Assembly: GCA_944321875.1 (NCBI GenBank)
Contig: CALUMX010000012.1
Span: 1 to 64,000, forward strand
Length of the DNA: 64,000 bases
Reading direction: 5' to 3'
Source: an uncultured Muribaculaceae bacterium
Lineage (GTDB): Bacteria > Bacteroidota > Bacteroidia > Bacteroidales > Muribaculaceae
The notes beneath the pieces are model-generated. The model did no database searches, had not been told where the DNA came from, and saw only the letters and a list, made by a program, of their open reading frames with translations. Below are positions 15,999 through 23,700 of this stretch, piece after piece (the first letter of the stretch is position 1; every line of letters starts with the position of its first letter). A program made the translations under genes and the position numbers.

Positions 15999-17090
15999 AT
16001 GGCTGATAACAAAAAAGTAGCCTTAATCACGGGCATAACAGGGCAGGACGGTTCGTTCCTCGCCGAGTTCTTGTTGGAAAAGGGGTATGAGGTGCACGGC
16101 ATCATCCGCCGCAGCTCTTCGTTCAACACCGGCCGCATCGAGAAGCTCTATTTCGACGAGTGGGTGCGCGACATGAAGCGCAGCCGCCTTATCAATCTCC
16201 ACTACGGCGACATGACCGATTCCAGCTCGCTCATCCGCATCATTCAGGAGTTGCAGCCTGACGAGATTTACAACCTGGCGGCACAGAGCCATGTGAAGGT
16301 GTCGTTTGAGGTGCCGGAATACACGGCCGACACCGATGCCGTCGGCACGCTTCGCTTGCTGGAGGCCGTGCGTATGCTCGGACTTGGCAACAAGACACGC
16401 ATTTATCAGGCAAGTACGTCGGAGCTGTTCGGTCAGGTGCAGGAGATTCCGCAGCGGGAGACCACGCCGTTCTATCCGCGCAGTCCTTACGGCTGTGCGA
16501 AGCTCTATGGCTTCTGGATTACGAAGAACTACCGCGAGAGCTACGGCATGTATGCCGTGAACGGTATCCTCTTCAACCACGAGAGTGAGCGCCGCGGTGA
16601 GAACTTCGTGACGCGTAAGATTACGCTGGCGGTGGCCCGTATCGTGGCAGGATTGCAGGACAAGCTCTATCTGGGCAACATGAATGCGCGCCGCGACTGG
16701 GGATATGCCCGCGACTATGTGGAATGCATGTGGCTGATGCTGCAGCAGGAGCAGCCTGACGATTTCGTCATTGCTACCGGCGAGTACCACTCCGTGCGTG
16801 AGTTTACGGAACTTTCCTTCCGCCGTGCCGGCATCGAGCTGCGCTGGGAAGGCGAGGGTGTCGACGAGAAGGGTATCGACGTGGCTACCGGTCGTGTATT
16901 GGTGGAGGTCGACCCGAAATATTTCCGTCCCTGCGAGGTGGAGCAGCTGTTGGGCGACCCGACAAAGGCCCGTACGCAGCTCGGATGGAATCCGCGCCGC
17001 ACCTCTTTCGAGGAGTTGGTCAACATCATGACCGACCACGACGTGGAGATGATACGCAGCCGTCAGCACGATTTTGACAAAATGATTTAG
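15999..17090 (+). CDS. gmd: GDP-mannose 4,6-dehydratase
   Basis: First step of GDP-L-fucose synthesis: GDP-mannose to GDP-4-keto-6-deoxymannose, in the cytosol. The 363-residue short-chain dehydrogenase has the NADP-binding [10 protein letters not shown] near residue 10, the [11 protein letters not shown] stretch typical of Gmd, and the catalytic Tyr-x3-Lys in SPYGCAK. The order gmd then fcl (11 bp apart) is the standard GDP-fucose module. Confidence 0.97.
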   Translation: MADNKKVALITGITGQDGSFLAEFLLEKGYEVHGIIRRSSSFNTGRIEKLYFDEWVRDMKRSRLINLHYGDMTDSSSLIRIIQELQPDEIYNLAAQSHVKVSFEVPEYTADTDAVGTLRLLEAVRMLGLGNKTRIYQASTSELFGQVQEIPQRETTPFYPRSPYGCAKLYGFWITKNYRESYGMYAVNGILFNHESERRGENFVTRKITLAVARIVAGLQDKLYLGNMNARRDWGYARDYVECMWLMLQQEQPDDFVIATGEYHSVREFTELSFRRAGIELRWEGEGVDEKGIDVATGRVLVEVDPKYFRPCEVEQLLGDPTKARTQLGWNPRRTSFEELVNIMTDHDVEMIRSRQHDFDKMI

Positions 17091-17101
17091 TCGTATTTAC
17101 A

Positions 17102-18178
17102 ATGGAAAAAAACGCAAAAATATATGTGGCAGGCCACCGCGGACTGGTTGGCTCTGCCATTTGGCGTAACCTGGAGTCGAAGGGCTACACCAACCTTGTC
17201 GGCCGTACGCACGCTGAGCTTGACTTGCTCGACGGTGTGGCCGTACGCCGTTTCTTCGATGAGGAACAGCCGGAGTATGTCATTCTTGCCGCGGCTTTTG
17301 TGGGTGGCATTATGGCCAACAGCATCTACCGTGCGGATTTCATCTGGCGTAACCTGCAGATTCAGCAGAACGTCATCGGCGAGAGTTTCCGCCACGGCGT
17401 GAAGAAGCTGCTTTTCCTCGGCAGTACCTGCATTTATCCCCGCGAGGCTCCACAGCCTATTTCTGAGGATGCGTTGCTGACATCGCCGTTGGAATACACC
17501 AATGAGCCGTATGCCATCGCCAAGATTGCGGGTTTGAAGATGTGCGAGAGCTTCAACCTTCAGTATGGTACGAACTACATTGCCGTTATGCCGACCAACC
17601 TCTACGGTCCGAACGACAATTTCGACCTGGAGCGCAGCCATGTGATGCCGGCGATGATTCGCAAGATGCACCTTGCCAAGTTGCGTATGGAAGGCGACCG
17701 TGAGGGATTGCGCCGCGACTTCGACCGTCTGCCCGTCTGTGGCGTCGACGGCAAGGCATCCGACGCTGAGATAGATGCTGTGCTCGACCGTTTCGGCATT
17801 GCCGACGGAGTGCTCAACCTCTGGGGCTCGGGAACACCGTTGCGTGAGTTCCTTTGGAGCGAGGACATGGCCGACGCTTCCGTCTATGTGATGGAGCATG
17901 TCGATTTCGAGCAGTTGAAGGGCACTCATCCCGACGTGCGCAACTGTCACATCAACATCGGCAGCGGCAAGGAAATCACCATTGCCCGTCTTGCAGAGCT
18001 GGTGAAGGAAGCCGTTGGATTCAAGGGAGAGATTCACTGGGATGCGAGCAAGCCCGACGGCACAATGCGCAAGCTGACCGATGTCAGCAAGCTGCACAGC
18101 CTCGGCTGGCACCACAAGGTAGAAATTGAGGACGGCGTTCCGGCCCTCTACCGCTGGTACCTCGCCCAGAACCGCTGA
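17102..18178 (+). CDS. fcl: GDP-L-fucose synthase
   Basis: Epimerises and reduces the Gmd product to GDP-L-fucose. The 358-residue enzyme has the Rossmann motif GHRGLVGS near residue 10, the serine-containing GSTCIYP and the catalytic Tyr-x3-Lys in EPYAIAK. It is about 35 residues longer than the E. coli enzyme, owing to an insert around residues 200-235 after the HVMPAMIRK stretch. It is the last gene of the nucleotide-sugar run and is followed by a strong hairpin. GDP-fucose supplies surface polysaccharide and, in known Bacteroidota, protein O-glycan synthesis. Confidence 0.96.
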   Translation: MEKNAKIYVAGHRGLVGSAIWRNLESKGYTNLVGRTHAELDLLDGVAVRRFFDEEQPEYVILAAAFVGGIMANSIYRADFIWRNLQIQQNVIGESFRHGVKKLLFLGSTCIYPREAPQPISEDALLTSPLEYTNEPYAIAKIAGLKMCESFNLQYGTNYIAVMPTNLYGPNDNFDLERSHVMPAMIRKMHLAKLRMEGDREGLRRDFDRLPVCGVDGKASDAEIDAVLDRFGIADGVLNLWGSGTPLREFLWSEDMADASVYVMEHVDFEQLKGTHPDVRNCHINIGSGKEITIARLAELVKEAVGFKGEIHWDASKPDGTMRKLTDVSKLHSLGWHHKVEIEDGVPALYRWYLAQNR

Positions 18179-18206
18179 TTCCGATATTTACAGTTAGGAA
18201 AAAATG

Positions 18207-18240
18207 AAGTCAGGAACCGCTTTCGGTTCCTGACTTTTTT
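18207..18240. terminator. Bidirectional terminator between fcl and the helicase gene
   Basis: A 13-bp perfect stem (18207-18219 with 18224-18236) and a 4-nt loop. T-runs follow on both strands, so it can end both convergent genes; the helicase stop codon lies in the plus-strand T-run. Confidence 0.9.
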
Positions 18241-20356
18241 ATGCCTCGTTTTCTTTGTATTCCTCGATGATGGAGAGGAGGGTGTCGCCGTATTTTTCGA
18301 CGGTTTTCTTGCCCACGTGCGGTACGTTCAGCAGGGCGGTTTCGTCGGTAGGCATCAGGTTGGCGATACCGAGTAGGGCTTTCTGATGCAGGACGGTGTA
18401 GGCAGGCTTGCCGGTGCGTTGGGCTTCCTCACGCCGCCATTCGGTAAGCGCATTGTAGAGTCTCGGATGCTGAATGTCCTGTCCGATGCTTTCTTTCTTC
18501 GGTTGCTCTTTTTTCGGTTGGGACTGCTTCTCCTTCTCATCGAGGGAAAGCAGCGATTTCTTCCGCAAGTAGTCGGTCACGGCAAATCCCTTTTCCCTGA
18601 CGTATTCCAGTAAAGCGGTTTTTTGCCGCAATGTTTCCGATAGGTCGGAAAAAGCCGCGTCCAGTTTTCGGAACAGCTCCTTATTGTCGGTTTCCACGTT
18701 GGTGCCTTCGACGAGTTCTGACAAGGGGTGGATTTCCCGTAAAAAATATTCAGACGCATCGTGTATGCGCTGCTGCAGATGGCTGTCGGTTGCGCAGTCG
18801 GCCGACGCACTGATTAGCATGGCGCATTGACGCTCAAACTTCACGCCGGTGTCCACCACCTTTTCGCCGAAACGCTCGGCTTCTTCCTTATATTGTTTGA
18901 CCAACCGGGGATAGAGTTCGTAGAGATATTCGTCCATCAGGCGCAGGAAGCCGTTGAGGAAGCGTTCCAGCATCTGAAATCCGAACAACTCTTTCAGCAA
19001 TTCCAGATAGAAAGTGTTCCGAAGACTCTCATATTGCCGCTCGTCGACCGGATTCCGGCTGACTTGCTCGTTGAACGTTCTGACTACCCAATCGCTGATG
19101 ACGGATTTTGCCGATACGGGGGCTGTCAATACGAGTCCTTCCAGCGAGCGGCAGCGGCTGAGTGCCACATACGTCTGTCCGTGGGCAAAGGCGGAGGATA
19201 CGTCGATAACCGCGTGTTCAAACGTCAGTCCCTGGCTTTTGTGTACGGTGATGGCCCAGGCGAGTTTCAGCGGATATTGCGTGAACGTGCCTTCAATGTC
19301 CTCGACGATTTCCTTGGTGTCTTTATCCAGCCGGTATTTGGCGTTGGTCCATTCTTCCGGCTTCACCTCTACTTCTGTACCCGTCTCCTCAATCCTCACT
19401 CTTATGTTATCCTCATCCAGACGGGTGATTTTTCCGATGGTACCGTTGGCATAGCGGTGTTTCCCCGACGTGTCGTTTTTGATGAACATGACCTGCGCGC
19501 CTTCTTTCAACTCCAGCTCAACATCGGTCGGGTAGGAGTATTCGGGGAACGTGCCTGTGATGCTGGCCTGGAAGCAGATGCTCTCGCTTTTGATGGCTTC
19601 CAGCCGTTGTGCGTTGATTTGCCGAGCCTGCTGGTTGTGGGTGGTCAGACGGATGTATCCTTCCATCTCGCAGCTGTCGGCATCGGGACGGTAGCGGCGG
19701 TTGAGGCAGTCAAGCACCCGTGCGTCGCAACGGTTTTCGCGCACGGCATTCAGCAGGTCGAGAAATTCCCGGTCTTTCTGACGGTAGACCGTCTGCAGCT
19801 CGATGGTGCAGTAGGTCGACTGGCGCAGGGCATGGCTGGAGAAGAAATAGGGTGAATCGTAGTAGGGCGACAGCAGTTGCCAGTCTTCGTTTTTGATGAC
19901 CGGAGGCAATTGTTGCACGTCGCCGATGAGCAGCAGTTGCACGCCTCCGAACGGTTTGTAGGGGTTGCGGAAACGGCGCAGCACGTCGTCGATGGCGTCG
20001 AGCAGGTCGGCACGCACCATGCTGATTTCATCAATGACCAGCAGGTCGATGCTGCGCATAATCTTCCGTTTTTCCTGGTTGAACTGGAAGCGGTACTTGG
20101 CTTTTTGGTCGCCGAATGCCGCACCCGGCACGAAGGGGGCAAAGGGAAGTTGGAAAAAGGAATGGATGGTCATTCCGCCCGCGTTGATGGCGGCGATGCC
20201 GGTCGGAGCCAGCACAACCATGCGCTTGGGCGAGTTCTCCTTCAGCGTATGCAGGAAGGTTGTCTTTCCAGTTCCGGCTTTTCCGGTCAGGAAAAGGTGA
20301 GTTCCGGTCTGTTCGATTAATCTGCGGGCCAGTTCCAGTTCCTTGTTTGTTTCCAT
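18239..20356 (-). CDS. PIF1/RecD-like helicase with C-terminal HRDC-like domain
   Basis: ATP-dependent 5'-3' DNA helicase of the PIF1/RecD-like superfamily 1B, 705 residues from the ATG at 20356 (METNKELELARRL). Walker A is GKAGTGKTT, Walker B is LLVIDEISMV, motif III is GDVQQLPPV, and the C-terminal helicase half ends with TVHKSQGLTF and VALSRCRSLEGL. Residues after about 620 (LYNALTEWRREEAQRTG to the end) look like an HRDC domain, an added DNA-binding module more usual in RecQ helicases. The open frame extends 50 codons upstream, through a hairpin, which is not coding. A -7-like TATCTTAG lies at 20380-20373 (minus). Confidence 0.92.
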   Translation of the reverse strand: METNKELELARRLIEQTGTHLFLTGKAGTGKTTFLHTLKENSPKRMVVLAPTGIAAINAGGMTIHSFFQLPFAPFVPGAAFGDQKAKYRFQFNQEKRKIMRSIDLLVIDEISMVRADLLDAIDDVLRRFRNPYKPFGGVQLLLIGDVQQLPPVIKNEDWQLLSPYYDSPYFFSSHALRQSTYCTIELQTVYRQKDREFLDLLNAVRENRCDARVLDCLNRRYRPDADSCEMEGYIRLTTHNQQARQINAQRLEAIKSESICFQASITGTFPEYSYPTDVELELKEGAQVMFIKNDTSGKHRYANGTIGKITRLDEDNIRVRIEETGTEVEVKPEEWTNAKYRLDKDTKEIVEDIEGTFTQYPLKLAWAITVHKSQGLTFEHAVIDVSSAFAHGQTYVALSRCRSLEGLVLTAPVSAKSVISDWVVRTFNEQVSRNPVDERQYESLRNTFYLELLKELFGFQMLERFLNGFLRLMDEYLYELYPRLVKQYKEEAERFGEKVVDTGVKFERQCAMLISASADCATDSHLQQRIHDASEYFLREIHPLSELVEGTNVETDNKELFRKLDAAFSDLSETLRQKTALLEYVREKGFAVTDYLRKKSLLSLDEKEKQSQPKKEQPKKESIGQDIQHPRLYNALTEWRREEAQRTGKPAYTVLHQKALLGIANLMPTDETALLNVPHVGKKTVEKYGDTLLSIIEEYKENEA

Positions 20357-20445
20357 CGTCGTAAATTTGAGTCTAAGATACGGATTTTTGTTAAATCGGC
20401 GATGTCCGTAAGCCGATTGGGCGGGAATGAGGGCCGTGGTCAAAC

Positions 20446-20480
20446 AAAAGACCGGCTTCCATTGCGGAAGCCGGTCTTTT
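20446..20480 (-). terminator. Strong hairpin ending the transcript upstream of the helicase gene
   Basis: A perfect 15-bp stem (20446-20460 with 20466-20480) and 5-nt loop; on the minus strand the stem ends in TTTT followed by GTTTG. It would end a transcript starting near 20637 before the helicase gene. Confidence 0.8.
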
Positions 20481-20637
20481 GGGTTTTCATAATACAGTAA
20501 AAACATGTATATATTTTTAAGAACAACATAGTGATAGACTGGCCCAATATGGACGGTGTGTTGTCTTCTGAATCAATGGTCTGTACTATGAATCGCGTGG
20601 TTGATAAATTTCCCTGAAGTCGTTGAGTTTTTTTGAT
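20446..20637 (-). ncRNA. Candidate ~190-nt structured small RNA
   Basis: The 423-bp gap between the helicase and macroglobulin genes contains an apparent stand-alone transcription unit. It has a -7 box TATCTTTG at 20651-20644 (minus), a predicted start near 20637, and the 15-bp terminator at 20480-20446. The RNA can fold: AACGAC (20624-20619) pairs with GUUGUU (20527-20522), CAUAGU (20590-20585) with ACUAUG (20532-20527), and AGAC (20582-20579) with GUCU (20539-20536); one base is shared between the first two helices. No convincing ORF is present. A 6S-like RNA is one possibility, based only on size and general shape. It could instead be a leader of the helicase gene, but that gene has its own promoter-like element after the terminator. 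Confidence 0.4.
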
Positions 20638-20643
20638 TCATTG

Positions 20644-20651
20644 CAAAGATA
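20644..20651 (-). promoter_or_regulatory. -7 element for the candidate small RNA
   Basis: TATCTTTG on the minus strand, a full consensus match. The -33 region is not canonical (a TTTC 15 nt upstream). Confidence 0.5.
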
Positions 20652-20703
20652 GACAATAGGTGTGCCGAAACGCGACATAGCTTTACCTCAAATCGGTCAA
20701 TCT

Positions 20704-20758
20704 GTTAAAAAAATAAGACGCAACGGAGCATCTTTTGTGAAGAAATCTCCGTTGCGTC
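20704..20758 (-). terminator. Terminator of the alpha-2-macroglobulin gene
   Basis: A perfect 12-bp stem (20717-20728 with 20747-20758) followed on the minus strand by TTATTTTTTTA. It lies 22 bp past the stop. Confidence 0.85.
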
Positions 20759-20779
20759 CCGTGTATGGATGGGAGTGTT

Positions 20780-23700
20780 TTATTCTACGGTGACGTCAGT
20801 TCCTGCGGTGTGAGCCGTGATTTGCGGCGCATACTGGCATTGGACGGTAGTCATGCCGCTGGCGCAGGTTCCGGCATTGTTGGCGTAGACATCGTAGGTG
20901 ATGACGTATGTTCCCTTGCGGATGCCCGGAATGAAGAAATTCGTGGCATCGTCACGCATCTCGCGGTAGGAGATGGTCTCACCCCAGCTGTAGCCAGAGA
21001 GCTGCTGAAGCGGCTCGAAGCAGGAGGCACGGTCGTCGGTCACGGCTACGAAGTCGAGGTCACGCTCCGTACGGATGGCGATGCGCACCTGGATGCGGTC
21101 GCCCGTCTTGAACGTCGTCGACGGGTGGTCGGCCAGCGTTCCGTCGGGTTGGTATGCGAAGAATTGCTTGTCAATCCGGATGTAGTCGGCCGAATATTTC
21201 TCCACATCGGCCATCGGCATCTGGTATTGGCTGTAGACGGCACCCCAAGCTGGCGAACCGCCGCTGCGGCTCACCTCGATGGTGTTCTTGCCCTCTTTCA
21301 GCTCAATCTCACGCTTGACGTAGCCGAAGTAAGGTGTCGCGTCGTCGGTCTTGATAGCCTTTCCGTTCACCTTGATTTCCGGTTTTCCTCCGTCCTTGCC
21401 TATCCAGTCCTTGCCGGTTTCGAGCAGGGCATAGACGATGTCGTTGACGATTGGGAGTGATACGTTCCACGTCTGCGTCTCTTTCTGCATCAGCAGGTAG
21501 CGGCGAATGCTGTCCACCATCGGGTTGCGCGGGTCGATGCGGTGGGCGGCGAGCAGAGCGTAGGTGGCTGTGATGGTGCCGCCTTCTTCCCAGTACATGC
21601 CGCCGGTCGGAGTGCTGACAGCATACTGGCGGATGGACTCCAGAATGGACGCTGCTTCCTTCTTGTGCCCGTTGTCGCTGAGGAACATCGCCGTGCGCGA
21701 CTTTCCGATGATGTCGTAGTCGCCCCAGTGCTTGACGGCCGTATCGATGGCTTTGTTGTAGGCATCCGTCAGCTCAACCGGAAGTTGCGTAGTGTTGAGC
21801 AGGTGGCGGACATAGAAATAATCCATCGGAACGATAGCTTCATTCGGATATTTCAGGAGTTGCTCGATGTAGAATTTATCGGTAAACTCGACGGCGCGGT
21901 TGATAATCCGGCTCACCAGTGCGTCGCTTCTGTCCAGATAGCCGAGGACACTCAGGTGGGCAAAATAGCGCAGTACGTCGGTCGTCACATAGGCGGAGCC
22001 TTCCAGTCCTTTGTACCAGGAGAAGCCTCCGTCGGGCAGTTGCAGGTCGGCAAGCTCGGTTAGAGCCTGGTATTGGCGGTACTGTACGGTAGCCGGGTCG
22101 GCGATTTCAGCCAGTTGGGCCATGCTTTCCGTCTCGCGTTGTGCCGCTCTCATCCATGGCGTCTCGTTGAGTTGTTTTGTCTTCAGCTCTGCGTTCTTTT
22201 CCAGCGGTGACTTTTGCGGGTCATGCTTGCTCCAGTAGTCGATAGCCTCTCCGATTTTCGGATTGTCGGCAACCAATCGTCCGGCGATGACGGTTGCATA
22301 GTAGTTGGCGGCCAGGCAGGGGGCTGTCTTCGATTTCGAGAGCATCGTTGGAATCGACGTAACGACGTTCCATGTCGGGTTGTCGGTGTATTCCAGTGTT
22401 ATTTTACCGTTTTTGTTGAATTCCGGGGTGTCGAGTTTCACCTTCTTGTCCTTCTCGTCGAGATAGAACGGTTCTGCCTCGATGACCTGGGTGGTGGCCG
22501 GAAGGATGGCAATCAGGTTCTGTTCGCCGTCGTTGCCGTTGGGCGTGCTGATGACCACCTTGCAGATAAGCTGCTCGCCGCAGGAGGCCGTTACCTCGTA
22601 AGGCATTTCGACAATGACCTGTCCCATCGCGCTGATGTTGATGTTGTCAAATGTCTTGCTTTCCGTCTTTCCGTCGGCCGTAATCTCAAAGTGGACGGAG
22701 GCGGTTATGCTCTCGGCTGTGTTGTTGAGTGCGGCGGCTTTCAGCACCACCGTGTCGCCTTCACGCACGAGGCGGGGCATATTCGGCTCTATCATGTATT
22801 TCTTGGCCGCTGTCACAGTGCGGTTGATGGCCGTCGACAGCATGTCTTCCGTATAGGCTACGGCGGAGAACTGCCATTGCGTATTGCGGTCGGGAACGTC
22901 GAAGGAGAATGTGATTTCCCCGTCCTCCGTGCTTACCAGTCCCGGGAGGAAGAATGCCGTCTTCTGGCGGTCGTCGCGCAGTTTCACATCCTGCGCTCCG
23001 TCCGTGCCGGCATCCTGTGTCGTTGCCGATTCCACTTCCGGCTCTGCCAGACTGTCGCTCACATCCATTACTTCCGTTCCGGCTACTTTACCTACGACCG
23101 CTTCTTCCAGCACGGCACCGTCGTTGGAGGCTGTCGCGGCGGCCATATACACTTTGTTGGCCGAGCGAGCAACGCCATACAGCTGGCTGAAACGCTGTAG
23201 CGTCGGGAGCATCGGCAACTGGACAGGCATCACGTCCTTGCTCGTCAGTTCCGATGAGCCATAGAGTCCCGTACCACCTCTGAAGAACAAGCGGTAGGCC
23301 AGAGAGGAGTGGTATTGGTAGAAATCTCCGAAGTAGAGATTGGATGCGATGGAGTTGAGCGAAGCGTCGTACATATTGGCGATGACGGCTGACGTGAACG
23401 GTTTTCCGTTGTTGTTGCGGATGCGCAGTTTCCACGTCTCGCGTGCGCCGGGCGTCACGTTGTCGCGGAATGTCTCCGTGACAAGCTCAATCTCGTCACG
23501 AGGCTCTGCCGGCTTGAGAGTGACGACTTCGCTCGACATGTCGTGGTCCGACATGGTGAACAGATAGAGCTGAGCGTCGCCCTTCTTCGTAAATTCCGCC
23601 TTGTCGGCAATCTTGTTCATGCCGGCGGTTGTGTGTACCCATCCGTCGCTCACCACCTTCTCGTTGTTGTAGATGATGTAGTAGACGCTGTTGGCATAGC

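Noticed and set aside
16023-17069. 348-codon frame antisense to gmd
   Set aside because: It is a shadow of gmd, without any recognisable motif.
17087-18115. 342-codon frame antisense to fcl
   Set aside because: It is a shadow of the fcl gene, whose motifs are complete.
20357-20506. 50-codon N-terminal extension of the helicase
   Set aside because: It runs through a 15-bp terminator hairpin and a promoter-like element, and family members begin near the chosen ATG.
22580-22590. CGEQ in the macroglobulin read as a thioester site
   Set aside because: It is in a beta-rich segment well before the helical thioester domain, and the flanking residues do not match the family motif.
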